Shown piece by piece: positions 11,297 to 24,699 of a stretch of 64,000 bases of DNA. Position numbers and translations under genes: made by a program. Below the pieces are notes generated by a model. It saw only the letters and a list, made by a program, of their open reading frames with translations. It made no database searches and was not told the origin of the DNA. Each line of letters starts with the position of its first letter. The stretch's first letter is position 1. Source of the DNA: Amia ocellicauda (Eukaryota; Chordata; Actinopteri; Amiiformes; Amiidae); assembly GCF_036373705.1 (NCBI RefSeq), contig NC_089858.1:18526249-18590248 (forward strand). Reading direction: 5' to 3'.

Positions 11297-14200
11297 AGAG
11301 GCCTCTGTATCTAAGGGACAGCAACTAGACAATCACGATCTCCTCAGAGTACCCAGGGATCAGTTAGAGGGGTGGGGCCAGAAGGCAAATTTGATCTGTA
11401 GTAGGGTGCTGACTTGTGATGTTCCCCTGCTGGAGCACTGTGTCTTCTAGACATGTTCCACGTTGTTGTTAGTAGTTAAATCGACAGATACTTGTCTGTA
11501 CACATTTATTATTCTCCACAGTAAGAGCCCACAAGCCATAAACCCTGAAACGGGACAGGGTGCCCCACCAGACTGTTTAATCCAAATGAATGGCTAATGT
11601 CAATTCTAGTCATGCAAATGTAGTCTGCCTATCTATGCCACCTCATGTTTGCCAGGCACTAGGACCCCAGAATGAATAACAATCCCAAACTTGAATATTA
11701 AAATAATGCCATTTATCAGCTTCACCACTGGGCTCAGAGCCAATGTATCAAAAGAACCCCCCCCCACTCCAAAAACCCAGACTCCACCAGTTAGCTAGGA
11801 GCCAAAGTAGCGAATAACTCAAAATAATTACAAAAAAAAAAATCAAGTGCCCAAATACAAATAATATAAGCAATTAGTGACTCCAGCATCCATGGCAGGC
11901 AGGCAGTGGTGGATGAAATGTCTCATACAACACAGTCCAACTAAAAATAGAAAAACAAAGGGATTCAATCATATAAAGCTGCTACTTAAGCCACTCTGCA
12001 CATCAAGTCTCCTTGTTCATGGATGTTTAATAAACCTGTGGTTGGCTTTTAAATCCAATATTTATTTAGGTTTAATAGAAAGTTAAAACAAACTAAAATC
12101 TGTCCAGGACAAAGCTAAAAAAGGACTCACAGGCACACATCAAGGATTAAAACTAACTTGCTCAGGCACAGTGGGACAAGTAAAAGTGCAGCTTATTGGT
12201 CTATGGAGCAGCAACTGGTGAGACACTGGACCCCCGTGACTTGGAGAGGCTAATCACAAATGCCATCAGTCTAACACTTCAGTCCTCTGCCTCGCTTCTT
12301 GGCTGGTCTTCTCCCCGTGTTGCAATTTCTCGGAATAGAGTCCAGTCTTATGCGCTCTTGGCTTTCGTGTAGCTCGGTACTCCCTTATCTCGCTTCCCGT
12401 TGTTCGGCTTCTTTCAACTAATATTCTTTAGGTCTTTTTCAGCAGATTGCAGACCTCGTTGCCCTTCTGTTCAATCTGCACTTTTCCTCTCTCTGTACAG
12501 GTCATGCTCTTGGACCAGTCCTCTGTTAAAGCACCTCTCCCAGTGTGCTCTGATCTGTCTTCTGCAGGGTTCCTGCTTGTTAAAAAGGTTTCATTAAATG
12601 ATTACATGTGTTTCCCTAATCTAACGGGTACTGGGCTCAAGGATTTAATCGTAGGAGGTAGTTTACTCCTTTAGGAAGGGAATACATTCTACTGCCAATG
12701 CAGAAGCCATGAATAAATTTTATAAACTTAAAAAGAAAGGTTAATAAAGTGATAATGTGCACACAGTAATCATTAAAATAAAAGTGCTGAAAAGAAACAA
12801 AGGCTTCTGCATGGACACATCAGTCATGCCTTGTGACACATCCACTGTCTTGGAACTGCCCCTGGAGGGAAGCGGTCATAAGCATTCGACTACAGACAAG
12901 GTACTGGACTATAGCCTGGAAGCTGCAACCACATTTGAATTCCTAAATTTATATACCAAGAACCACTGATTCACACATCAAGCTTGACAAGATTTTTTTT
13001 AATGGAAAATAAAGGTGATTATATGCAAAGTGGTTGTGAGGAGGGGAAAAAGAGTGAGCTACTACCCAGTGGCGGTTCTAGACCATTTCAGCTTTTTTTT
13101 TCTCCTTTCTACGAGGGAAGAGCTCGTCACACCCAATAAGATTTCTCTCCGAGCAGGTTCAACGGACACAAGGCAACACAACACGGATGAGTAAGGGAAG
13201 TACAGGTTTTGTTACTACAATAACTGATACAGGGCACGAAGTCTGTTCAGTACAAAACACCAGTCAATTGCACACTTTCTTAATTGTACCTGTAAAGAAA
13301 AGTTTTGAAGTCCTAGAAATAGGAGTTAATCAAGGTAAATCCTGTGCAAACAAAGCAATATAAACAATGAAGTCTCTGTGCAAAAATACAAGGAAGGTCC
13401 AATAATATCTGTGAACCCGTCGCCGCAATGGACAGTATCTGTACAGAGGGAAAGGCAAATCAATAACCCCCAATTCCAACCAACGGAAGCAAAACGGCAA
13501 CAATCGTTCTTTCACTAAAGCCGTTCTTCACAACTGCGTCACGCTTTGTTCCTCCAATCCTGTAATGCATGTATAACCCCAGATTCTAGTACCAGCCTTT
13601 CCAGAGCCTCTCGCCGTCTGTTCACTCTGCCGGTTGCTTCCGTACTGGACACTAATATCAAACTGGACTCTGCATTAAACATGGCCCTCTGTTGCAGAAT
13701 GTGAATGTGTTTTGTAAATGTTTTGTGTGGCCACTTAATAATACTAACTTAGTAATACTAACTCACTAAAATTACACTTACTGCTATAATATTTGACACC
13801 AATGGATATGGGAAGGGTGCACAAATGAGAAATGGGACTCTGTGTGTGGCAACCTCTGCAGAAGGCATGAGAGGTAGAGTTGAGAGTGGAAACATGCAAC
13901 ATTATTTTGAATGTGTTCTACACCAAAGAGGATTGTACAAATTGGCCATCTAACAATCCACCCCAACATGAATGCAAGTACTTTCATCATCCAGGTTCTT
14001 GTCTGGCCGGAGACTGTACACCAGACAATTAATGACACATTTACATCCTATGCAAGAGGAACTGAATTAAGTTGGAGCAATGGTTACAGCAGCACAGGCA
14101 CAATGATTGCTGGCCTGTGACCAGTGCAAGATTACTTTTGGAAATGTAGAAACTTGTGGTTGGAAAATGTGTACTAGGGGGCAATGTTAGGATTGACGAG

Positions 14201-15214
14201 GCAGATGGGTATAATATGACAGGACACATATCCTCTGTATGTGCAGCAATAGCACTGATTATATTAATGGTTGTTGTTTGCAAGAGAAGCAATGGGCTGG
14301 AACATGTCTGCAGTGTGATTAGAGAACTACACTCACCAAGACAAGGATCAGAAGGAAGGGAGCGGATTTAAGGCTTGTGGTAAAGATGATCTCCGCAGAC
14401 AAACCATGTGCTAGTAACCTCTGGCTTGGATCCCCGGATTGGGTATCATCAGGTGTCCAAAAGGAGGGACTGAAGGGGGAAAAATGAACTTTCCTAATAT
14501 CGAATTTGACTCATTAAACATTAAACATGGCCCTCTCTTGCAGATGGGCTGGGGTCAGGCTTTGCATAAGGACAATACCTGGGTACAGCTCTTGTCCAGG
14601 TACAGGTTTTGCCAGTCAAGCTTGCAGACACTCAGGAGTCAGGTATAACTGTTGTTTGCCTGCCTGCATATATAGCAAAGGAACCCTGATACAAAATGTA
14701 TGCAACCTCCTGCTATAGTAGGACTGGATCTATGCCTGAGAAAGTGATCAATCAAGCAAGCACATCTCTAGCCCATTTCTCGGTCTCATGTTACATCAGT
14801 ATCATGATTGGTCCCACCAAGTACACTGTTTGCCCTCCCAACCAATATGCCCATCAAAACATAAATATATTTGTATGTATTTCTGACAATGCTTGAAGAG
14901 TTGATTCATCTCTTCATATGGGTGATGGGGTGTTCTTCCGTTGCATGCATTGAATAAAATATCCAGAGCTGAGAATCAACCCAAGTCATGAGTCTCTGTG
15001 GACAACAGAAAATAAATCCACTACATCTGCACCCCACATTATTAGTAGTAAGGCAAGACTCTTCAATCGAACAGAAACATACAAATCCAATACCTACAAC
15101 AGATAAAACTGCACACCACAAATATATTAGCTCTACCTTCCCCAAATGTATGACTGGTTCACTTTGAGTTTAAAGAAATCAAAGACTCAAAACCCATCGT
15201 TTTGTATATAAAGG
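11297..15214. other. 3.9 kb of non-coding flank downstream of CYP2 copy 1
   Basis: No gene supported. The part at 11297-11470 matches 53850-54010, and 12870-13070 matches 34745-35020, both array-flank blocks. The stretch 13080-13680 looks inserted but shows no recognisable ends. Confidence 0.5.
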
Positions 15215-15220
15215 TTTATT
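15215..15220 (-). promoter_or_regulatory. Poly(A) signal of CYP2 copy 1
   Basis: AATAAA on the minus strand, about 245 nt after the stop codon. The same signal in the same context (AATTTCAATAAACC type) recurs downstream of pseudogene copy 2 at 36256-36261, supporting a shared 3' end. Confidence 0.6.
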
Positions 15221-15462
15221 GAAATGAGGACAGACAATTGTACTATTTATGCACTATTTATGCTGTAAGTCGCCTTAAATTTGCAACACTCACACATTTG
15301 TGATATATTGATTTGTCTTATTTCTAGTGTAAGGCAATACAGAGAAAAGTCATTTCAAAGCACTAAATGCTGTAAGATTTGCAAGGAACTACTGTTGACC
15401 CTGCTGGCAGTGTGGTGTCAGGGGTGCATCTCTGAATGGAGATGCCGTACAGTTGTGGGGCT

Positions 15463-18400
15463 TCACCCAGACTGCTGTCCCCTGAGCCTCACTCCCAGTC
15501 GGTAGGGTTTGGGTTCCTGGACCATTCCAAAGTGAGGTGTGAGGTCAGGCTCCCCGCCGTCCTGGGGCCAGTGGAACTGGAAGCGGCGCAGCAGCATCAC
15601 CAAGAACAAGAAGAGCTCCATGCGCGCCAGCCCCTCACCCAGACACATCCGCGGGCCTGCAAGACAGGAGGGGCACACATCAGCACACTGGCCCAACTGT
15701 AACCACAACTGAAACCCCATCCCCTGTGCTCTGGTGACTAGAGTTGTGCTGGGTTGTAGTCTGGTTTGTTCTGACAGACATGGAACTCTGAGACCTCACC
15801 AACCCCCAGCCTGCCCCATTTTTCTAATAAAAAAAAAATCAATGCTATTTAACTGTATAATCAGGAATTGAAAACATCTGGTCTATCCTCACAGCGGGCG
15901 TTTCCATGGAGCTGCATCTTAAATTACTATCTGATTGGTGCGTGATGCTTATCTCTGTGTTGACTGGACAGCTGCTCAAATTCACAACCAGCCAGAATCA
16001 AGCAATCCAGCCACTGTCCAATGTTGAACTGACCTGGTATGAACCAAGACAGCTAATAATCATGAATTAATTAAGTAACCCAGGGTGTTTGCTATAAACT
16101 AACTAGATAATATTTGTTTTGAATAAATGTAACTTAGTTAGCATAAAGCTAACCTTAAGTGCATGGCCCAAGAGAAGAAAGAAAGCAACGCTAAACAATG
16201 GCATTCATTTTTTCTATGCAACTAGTTAGCTAGCTACTAATACTATGTATGTTTTCAAGAAAGACGTATCAACTCTGTTATTCCGGTTGAGTTTATTGAG
16301 GTATTTTTAGAAGCTAAAAGAGAGAGAAGGAGATGAGGGGACCCTGAATTGAGTCCAGATATGTGTACGTGATTAAGTGCACAACTGCTCATTCTCATGA
16401 TTAAGCCCATGGCATCAGAATCTCACTAAAGACAGGTACCCAAACTAAGTAGGCAACCCTGTAAAAGATAAGTTATTGCTAAGAAACATTCATTAACTAG
16501 AGCATCAATGTTGATACAGTAAGCAGCATTTCATATATTTGAAATAGTAACAGTTAGAGTTAAGGACTCAAGCAAGGCTAGCAAGTTCTTGTTCCAAACT
16601 GTATACAAGTGGCACTGACATTAATGCATATTATGGCTATTGTATCTGCATAATGCTGTGGATCTCTTTTTGCATCTGTATTGTCACTTTACATAGTTAG
16701 TGCACAATATAATCTCAGTTTTTAAATAAGAGAATATGAAAACTGATGTAATCAAGTAGTCCTTTTCAAAATAGTTTAATAGCTCTGTTGGTCTTATATT
16801 CTTCTGACTCTCTCTCCTTTTCTTTTTTACTATCTATCTCTCTTCTCTCTCTCCCTCTCTGTCACAACACAGACACACACACACACATACACAGAAGAGA
16901 TTGCAGCTTTAATAAAAGTATTTTTGCCAACAGGTCCCTCTGTATGTATTTCATTATAGATAATAAGTTTGTGTGACTGTAATGTATAACTTTGGTTGTG
17001 TTTAGATGTAATTTTGGAATGAATTGCCGTAAATAAGCTCTATTAAAAGAAGAACAATCTGGACCTCACTAATTTCTAAACCCTGGCTACAGCCCTGCTG
17101 ACTTACCCAGGGAGAAGGGCACAAAGGCCTCTGGCTTCACAAACTCCCCCTTCTCATTCAGGAAGTTGGAGGGGTTGAAGTCGTGGGGGAACTTCCACTG
17201 GCCCTCCTCGTACAGCACGGAGGACAGGTTTGGAATGATCATGGTGCCCTGCGTTGGAATGGGGAAAAAAAGCAGCGCAATGAGATACAAGCCATTTCTC
17301 ACAGTGGATTTATTTTAATCTTTCTACATTGAAAACACCAGCTACTAGCCAAAAATGCATGGTGTGTGATTACAGGCTGCTTAGGAGTCTAGTTCAAAAC
17401 TATAAATCTCACCAATGGGAAGAATGCAGAGGGAGCGCCCCGAAGAATCAAAGGCAAGCAATGCATTTTTTTGGGGTACTGATTCCATATTGAACACTTT
17501 TCATCTCTTGACAGCAGTAGTAAACTGTACCTTGAGGGGACAGATTGAAGACAAGCCTTCTGTCTTACCTTTGGAATGCTGTAGCCCAGCACCTGTGTGT
17601 CTTGAGTGGTGGAGTGGAAGACACTGAGAGGGACGATGCTTCCATAGCGCTGCACTTCATGGATCACAGCTTGGACATAGGGCATGCTGTGCCTGTCCTC
17701 ATAGCAGACCTGCTCTCTCTCTCCAAGGACAGTGTCGATCTCCTGGTGGCACCGTGCTGAGGAGAGGAGGGCCCACTGTCAGCAGCTCAGCACACTAGAC
17801 ACCTCTACAGAGTTGCCAATTATCCATGCTTCACAGCTAATGCCTTTGCCTGCTAGGGGTTCTGTAGCATTGACGTTTCTAGTCAATGGAAGACTAATGA
17901 GTGATATTATTAATGGTGTACCTAGAAGAATTGATGCTGTTTTGAAGGCAAAGGGTGTTCACTCACTTTGCATTTAGTCAATTGATAAATATAATCTATT
18001 AACATCTATTTTTGAAAGCATTCTTACTTTACAGCATTTTTTCACACCTGCCTAAAACTTTTGCACAGAACTGTATATACTAGGGATGTTAATAATTAAT
18101 CGAAGATTGATTAATTGTCGATAATAATTTGATCGATGGCAACTAATTTGATCGACATAGGCCATTTCAATTTCGTATCACTAGAGGATGCTATGTAATT
18201 GTTGTTGGAGGGAAAACTACGTAAAGAAGCTTGAGCAGTAAAATCCAAAGAAGGATGAAGCGAGCACAAAGCATGGTTTGGGATCAATTTGATTTAAAAA
18301 AGGATCATGTTCACTGCAAATACTGTGTTAAAATATAACATCACGACTACGTCACTGATGCATCACCTGACAAACAAACATCCTACCTCCTTGGCTAGTG

Positions 18401-21400
18401 GTTTGTCCTCTCAACCGACCATTACATCAATGTTAGATAGAAATAACTGTAATGAACATCGGGCAGAGAGGATAACACAAGAGATTTGCCAGTTAAAAGA
18501 GAAAGATATGATGCCAATATTGTTGACGGTGAAGGTTTTTGGGCCTTAATGAATTTGGTGGAACCGGGATATAGCATTCCATCGTGAGTCACAGTCACCG
18601 GGCGCATAGAAAGGCACAACAGAGAAAGCAAATCTTAAAGCACAATTGGCTACAACAGAGAAGGTGGTAGAGAAGGTGGCCTTAACTACTGACTGCTGGA
18701 CTGCCTTGACTGTGGAGGGTTACATCACCATCACCTGCCATTACATCAGCGATGATTGAAAGGTGAAGTCTGCAGTCCTGCTAACCAAAAGTCTGCCAAT
18801 CTGACACACATCGGACCACCTTGCGGAAAAACTAAAGGAGGCAGTGGATATATGGGGACTTACTGCCAGAGTCATTGGTTGCATGCACGACAACACTGCC
18901 AACATAGTAGCAGCCAAAACCCATCAAGAGTTGCCTGGTTTTCCATTGTGTGTTTCGCGCACACCCTCCAGCTTGCCATCAATGATGGATTTGCGGTGTT
19001 CCTTAATAGAGTCATCATTGCAGCGGGAAAGCTGATGAGTCTTTTCAATCACAGCACCGTTGCCACCAAAGTGCTACAGGACAGGCAGCAGCAGATGGGC
19101 ATCGAAAACCACTGTCTCATTCAGTCTTGCAAGACAAGGTGGAACTGTGTGTGACATGTTTGCCAGGCTGGTGGAGCAACGATGGGCCGTCGCCGCTGTT
19201 CTGTCTGATCAGACAGTTACAAAACTTACAGATACCAGGGTTCTGGAGCTTAAGGATAAGCACTGGAAGCTAATAGAGGACACGGCGCCTGTGTTGGCTG
19301 CACTAAAGTGTGCCACCACTGTGATGTCTGCTGAGACTGAGGTCTACATCTCCAGTACATATCATGTCACCTTCGGCCTAATCAACTAACATCTAATGCA
19401 AAAAGAAGGAGATGGCCGCAGAGTCATTGAGATTAAGAACAAGGTGCGCTCATACCTCATCGATCAAATGAAGGTAGGCTATTTATTAGAGTCTATTCAT
19501 GACATTTATTTAACTGCCTGCCTAGCCTATGAATAGCCTAACAAATGCCAATGTTGACTGAGCCAAAATCATTAATGGTTGCCAACACAAAGTTGGTTGA
19601 ACTGGGGAAAACAGTGGACGTGGCCACCCCACAGACTGAGAGTGATGCAGTCGACACACACGCAGTGCGGGAAGTCTCAAGTCAGGCATTGGCTATGGCA
19701 CTACTTCTGGGGCAGCAATACTCTACTAGCGCCACTTCCATTGAAACACATGTGGATACATTTCTGCGGGTTATTCCACCACCGTAGTCTAGTAGTCAGA
19801 GTCAAAAGACACTTTATTTTAAATTGTTATACTTGCATTTGGATTTTCAAGCATGGTGAGTCTGATTGTTGTTTTTTAATATTTGTTTTATGGATTGTTT
19901 GTTAATATTTTATATGGTTGTATAAACTGTTTGTGGAATAGGCCTAATATCTGCACAGCGCATTGTCGGCCTCTCATTTAAATGTAATACTCATCCAAAG
20001 ATGGTGAGTCCAATAGTTTTTTGTTCTTTTTCAATATAGGTTAAAAACACCTTATTTTTGATTGATCATTTGACTCCATTTCTGTTTTAAAATATGTTTT
20101 AATGTTTAATCCAAAAATTAGGTAAGAGCATTGCACTCATTTTCTGATATGTGGTTATCTAGATGGTGTCAAGTATGTCCACATCTTGTTAAAATAAAGA
20201 TTTAGGAAAAACACACATTGGAGATTTTCTGTCATAGGACACTTTTTAATAAGATTAAATAGATTGATTTTTAATTATGTCGAAGGTCGATTAAGAAAAA
20301 GTCTTCAAATTTGCAACACACAACCAACAGTACAAATGTGTATTAAAGAGGGTTTATGGGTCAGATGCCCAAAGAGTGCCTCATGAGGAGGTTTACTGAC
20401 CTTGCACATCTGGATGCAACATGAGCTGCAAAAGGCCCACGCGGAGAGTAGTTGAGCCGGTGTCTGTTCCAGCAACAAAGAGATCGATCAAGTGGGCCCC
20501 CATGAAGCCTTCATCAAAGGAAGAACCGTCATTACCTCTCTGACAGCAGAGCAAAACAAAAAGCATAAGAAGTCTAGAGAGAAGAACATTCACCTTCACA
20601 AGTGGACCGATCCTGCCACAACTACCTTTCGGTGTCTGCCTGGGATATAGGTGTTTTTTTTTAACTTGGCATAATATGACTTCTTTGATTTCTGGGTACC
20701 CATCAGTGTCTTGAAAGTTTAAGCAATATGATTAACCACCCCACCAACCCTGAATCAATGGCCGATCTTGGACTTGAACAAGGAACCTTCTAGTAACAAT
20801 TTATTTTATTTTTTAACCCATGGACACACATAAGTGTCCCTAGTTAGTGGTGGTATTGAACTGATGTAGTACCTTCTCAATTTCATTGAGATAGCAGTCA
20901 ATGATGTCCCGTGGCTGTCCTGGGACCCGTGTCTCCTTGTGCTCAGCCGCTTTGTTTAGGAAAAATTCCTTCAGATTATCAAAGTTTTCAAAGGCTTTCC
21001 GGAAGGGTAGAGGCAAGCTCCTAATTAGCGGTAAGGTATTGTAAATCTGCAAATAAGAAAAAATATGAGTTTTGAAGACCTCCGATAGTTTTCTATTGGA
21101 TTGAGAGGTTCTCATGATTACCCACTAAGATTCAATCATACAAAAATACCTCCACCCATCATATTGCTGTAATGTCAAGGTGTTCAGCACTAAATGGCTG
21201 TGGTTTGGCTGTTTTCATTATCATCACTCAGACTGAAAAGATCAACACCTCATTCTCCATGGGATAATACTCATCCACAATCTACGCGTGTTGATCAAGA
21301 GGTATTGCTTTACCAAAATTGTATTGCCAATTCAATCTACTTTTCATTATCATTTCAATGCCATAAACTTTCCACATAACAGTGGTCATTGGCTGTCATT

Positions 21401-24400
21401 GTTGTCTTTGGCAACTTCAAGAATTGAATTAATAAGAAAATGCTTAAATGTACGGGAGTTGAGATTCAAATAATGTATTCAAACATTTTTGTGAAATGTA
21501 GCTTAATTTCCCAAACAGCTGCTTTATTCGTTTTTTTTTTGTTGCATTTGATTAATATCCATACAAAAACCAGATCAGCTGTGAATGATACATTTAAATG
21601 AAATTTCACACTTGGAATTTTCAGTAAAAAACAAACAATGAGGAATGTCACAGAGCACACATACCATGCCCCAGGGTCCATTAGGAATTTTTGTGTTTTC
21701 ATTTATCAATCGCATTAAGGACTGGAAGGGCTGATCCTCATAATTGTAGCGAGATCCAAACAGGATGGCACAGATGACATTGGAGAAGGCATTGTGGAAC
21801 AACGTTTGAGGGTCCAAGGACTGTCCTGTTCACAAATGAGAGTTATAGCAGGAGAGGGCTGGCCACCTTATTGTCTTTTGTAATTAAAGTGAAAATGTGA
21901 TCTGTATATCATCATCATCTTCAATCAGTTTTATGATACAGTCAGAATGAACCATGGTACTATTTCTGCAGATTTAGGTGCATTGTGCGGGCGGCCTGCA
22001 GCTCTGTGTGAGGTGGTAATGGGACAGGGGCACTGGGCTCTGAAGCCAATACCTGCACTCTTCTCTATGTACGAGCTGAGATGTGAAGTCTCCTCCAGGA
22101 TCCTCTCCTCCATGGACAGCTTTCCCAAGCCAAAGTTCCTCAGAGTGCTCAGAGCGAACCGCCGCTGCTCCTTCCAGCTGGGACCATAGTTGACTATAAC
22201 CAAACCTGCAATGACAACCCTGCAATGAGGCAGCCTGCCCACAAGGAGGCAGTCTTATTCTCAAAAAGCAGGGTCAAGAACTACTTCTCACTGAGAAATC
22301 TGTGACAATGTAAAGTAAACTCCCGGAGACATAACCCAAAAGCAGAAGAGTATAGTAGTGGAGGTGCATATAACTATATCTTACATTTAATTTTATAGAT
22401 AATATAATGGGGAGATTGTGTATTTACATTTTCTTATTCATTTAGAACTTTTATCCTTACCATGACCATCACCAGGATAAGCGTGTAAGACGCTATCAAA
22501 CTTGTACCCCTGGATTTCCACTTTCTACTGCCATGCAAGTAAATATTGGAGTGACTCCAGAGAAGGAGCAGTCCTGCTGTCTGTTTTGACTCAAGTACAG
22601 AAGCAGTGTGTCACATGTGGAGTCCAACAGTCCTGAGAGATGAGCTGTGGCTCTACTTGGAGGGTCATTTCAGGTAACAGAAGACTTAATGAGAGGAGGC
22701 AGGAAAAAATGATATCCACAGTGATGTCTGTGAAAGTGACAGTCACACATGCCAAGAAAATTTCAAAAGTCTAGTATCTGGATCCTACAGCTGGGTGCAC
22801 ACAATTGGTCGAGTTTTCCAATAATTTTGAATAAAGTTGAGGGCCACCAGTCTATTTCTTGATAGAAAATGTAGAAGCAACATGATTCCGTCTACATTTT
22901 TACTTCTGCTTTCAGAGACAATTCTATCCCAGCTTCAATAAAGTTGTCACTGTCAAACTAATTCCACAACAATTCACTTTGTCCCATTAAATTTACAAGA
23001 ACTTTTAATACTTATTGATGGGCTTCTACAAATTATAAGTACCAATTCATAGTACAAATACATATACCCACCCTGAAATAAATTGAGAGGGGGAGTCTCC
23101 CTGACAGTGTCCCACACTGGCTTTGGCTTTTTCTTCTAACATCTATATCCATATTTTCCAAAATTGTGGTGAAGCAGGTAGTCACATTGACTTTTGTTGG
23201 GGAAAAATATAGAAATCCTATCCTCTGTGTCCCTGGAGTTCTCTATTTAGTAAGTTTTAATTGCCTGCCTTCTTGGTTATCAGCAACTTACATTCATTTC
23301 CTTTCTTGCAATGTATTAACTGCAAATGACCTGACAATGCAGCTGGCAATTTAGAAGTTTAGAAAATGATTATTATTCATGAGTAATGATAATAATAATA
23401 ATAATAATATCGATGAGATGGGAAGTCTTCGATTAGAATGCCAATTAAATCACTGCTAGTTATTAGAAATGACCAATCAGACATGGTTTGTAAAATGTAA
23501 ATGTTAATGTCCCAGAATGGAAATATAACCTTTGTTCTTCCTTGAGAAGTTTGAAAAACAGTATTATACTTGCTTAATACTTTTGTGTTTTGTGGTTTTT
23601 CCTGTGCACATAATAAACTCTGATTAGAACTGCCGACTCCAAATCTTTCTTCCAGCACACTTTTCTCACAACTCTGATTAGTTACATAATTCTGTTATGT
23701 AATTTTGCTTCTAAAAACTCAAAACTCGTTTGAAAATGTTGCAGGCAACAAAGTTGCAAAAACGCCCTTTCTACATTTTTTTAGCAACATGTGTAGACTG
23801 GTGTCCCCTCACCTTAAGACCTGCAATTTTAATTAATTGTATTACCTTATTCAAATTCTGATCATATATATTAGCTTTTTGCAGACCGTTGGATTGAGCT
23901 GTAAGTATGTTACACAACCTCTTATAAACACATGCACCATCCTTACTCATTAGTATATCTTTTAGTAACTGAAATATGAAGCCCTAATTATAGCTGTCAT
24001 CACTCACCTTTATTCTCAGTAACGTGGTTGACCAGCAGGCCCTGGGGCCTCCCAGCAAATTCAACTCCCCGAGTCATCAGGGCTTCCTTCACTGCCTGCA
24101 AACCATGCAGTAACACAGCCGGCCTGCCCCCGAAATACACACTGTACACTTTCCCATAGCGCTCGGACAGCTGTAGAGCATAGACAGAAACAGAGGTAGA
24201 ACACTCTGAGAACGGATCAACACACACAGAGAGAGACCCTGCACAGCCCTCACTGAGAGGACCAGAGAACTGCTCTCACACCATCAGAGCCACAATAAAA
24301 GTGGAAGACCACCCATAACAAGAGAGCATAGTCTTACTCCAGTCTTTCTGATCATGTAGCTTCTACCTTTCAATTAAATTCAGACAGCAAACTTCCACCA

Positions 24401-24620
24401 AACACAGTTTTTCAATTTGCTCAGAGCTTTCTGACTTTTTCAGCTTTTTTATCCATACCTTTTCAAAGTCTTTCATGGGGTTCTTCAGGTTTAGCTGAAG
24501 CTGATTCCCAAATATCGGAAAAGGCTGAGGACCAGGTGGAAAATTCTTGGGCCTCCGTGTCTTCCACAGGAAATAGAGGAGGAGAAGCCCAGCCCACAGG
24601 AGAAACAGAGAGCCCAGCAT
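15463..24620 (-). CDS. Cytochrome P450 family 2, array copy 1, intact, nine exons
   Basis: A heme monooxygenase expected on the ER membrane, taking electrons from P450 reductase; the substrate is unknown. Exons (minus strand, all GT-AG): 24620-24459, 24170-24008, 22205-22053, 21825-21665, 21046-20873, 20539-20401, 17756-17569, 17248-17107, 15656-15463. The sizes 162, 163, 153, 161, 174, 139, 188, 142 and 194 sum to 492 codons including stop, 491 residues. Features: N-terminal anchor (residues 2-19), hinge PPGP (28-31), helix C WKEQR (119-123), I-helix AGTDT (294-298), K-helix EVQR (351-354) and heme loop FSLGPRMCLG with ligand Cys432. An in-frame ATG at 24689 lies upstream of the TATA box, so 24620 is taken as the start. 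It resembles fish CYP2X-type proteins; the subfamily is inferred. Confidence 0.93.
15815..17080. other. 1.26-kb insertion of unknown type in intron 8 of copy 1
   Basis: Intron 8 is about 210 bp in copy 2 and about 175 bp in copy 3 but 1450 bp here. The extra sequence begins after the shared phrase CCCAGCCTGCC and ends shortly before CTGGCTACAGCC. It has no coding frame and no obvious terminal repeats. It contains a CT-rich then CA-rich run at 16808-16892. Confidence 0.6.
16808..16892. repeat. CT-rich and CA-rich simple repeat
   Basis: Pyrimidine tract of CT repeats followed by a short CA run, inside intron 8 of copy 1. Confidence 0.9.
17920..18078 (+). mobile_element. 3' end of another Tc1-like element
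   Basis: It codes for the last residues of a Tc1 transposase ([11 protein letters not shown]) and runs to a typical right terminus (CCTAAAACTTTTGCACAG) in intron 6 of CYP2 copy 1. This is a third Tc1 lineage, distinct from the DD34E and DD36E copies in this window. The rest of the element is missing. Confidence 0.75.
18081..20320 (+). mobile_element. hAT transposon remnant in intron 6 of CYP2 copy 1
   Basis: Antisense to the P450. A BED zinc finger starts at 18273 ([18 protein letters not shown]) and its His pair (HHLTNKH) is readable only in a shifted frame. Catalytic-core pieces follow at 18756-19389: [32 protein letters not shown], then [12 protein letters not shown] after a stop. The C-terminal dimerisation region is absent; only a linker-like piece is seen at 19545-19787. 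The left end is near TAGGGATGTTAAT, right after the Tc1 terminus; the right end is near a GTCGAAGGTCGATTAA phrase at 20280. Dead. Confidence 0.8.
22835..23813. mobile_element. TTAA-flanked DNA element in intron 2 of copy 1
   Basis: The left edge (GAGGGCCACCAGTCTA) and the right edge (reverse complement GAGGGGACACCAGTCTACAC) are imperfect inverted repeats about 45 bp long. The right end abuts TTAA at 23814-23817. No transposase is visible in about 980 bp, so it would be non-autonomous, piggyBac- or Kolobok-like by target site. A 26-bp AAT run near 23384-23409 lies inside. Confidence 0.5.
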
Positions 24621-24656
24621 TGTGCCTGTGTTTGTTATTGCACTGCACTCCACAAG

Positions 24657-24669
24657 CCTGTATATAGGG
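24657..24669 (-). promoter_or_regulatory. TATA box of CYP2 copy 1
   Basis: CCCTATATACAGG on the minus strand, 37 bp before the start codon. It is conserved at the same spacing in copies 3 and 4 (TATAAA in copy 4). The spacing implies a very short 5' leader. Confidence 0.65.
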
Positions 24670-24699
24670 AGCACTGACTCCTCCTTCACTGTTGTTCAT

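Noticed and set aside
13784-14120. Overlapping 69-84-codon frames on both strands
   Set aside because: No domain, start context or paralogue support; unlike the P450 exons these are not conserved between array copies.
24621-24689. Upstream in-frame ATG that would add 23 residues to CYP2 copy 1 (also in copy 3)
   Set aside because: The conserved TATA box lies between it and the chosen ATG, and the chosen start gives the normal hydrophobic P450 N-terminus.
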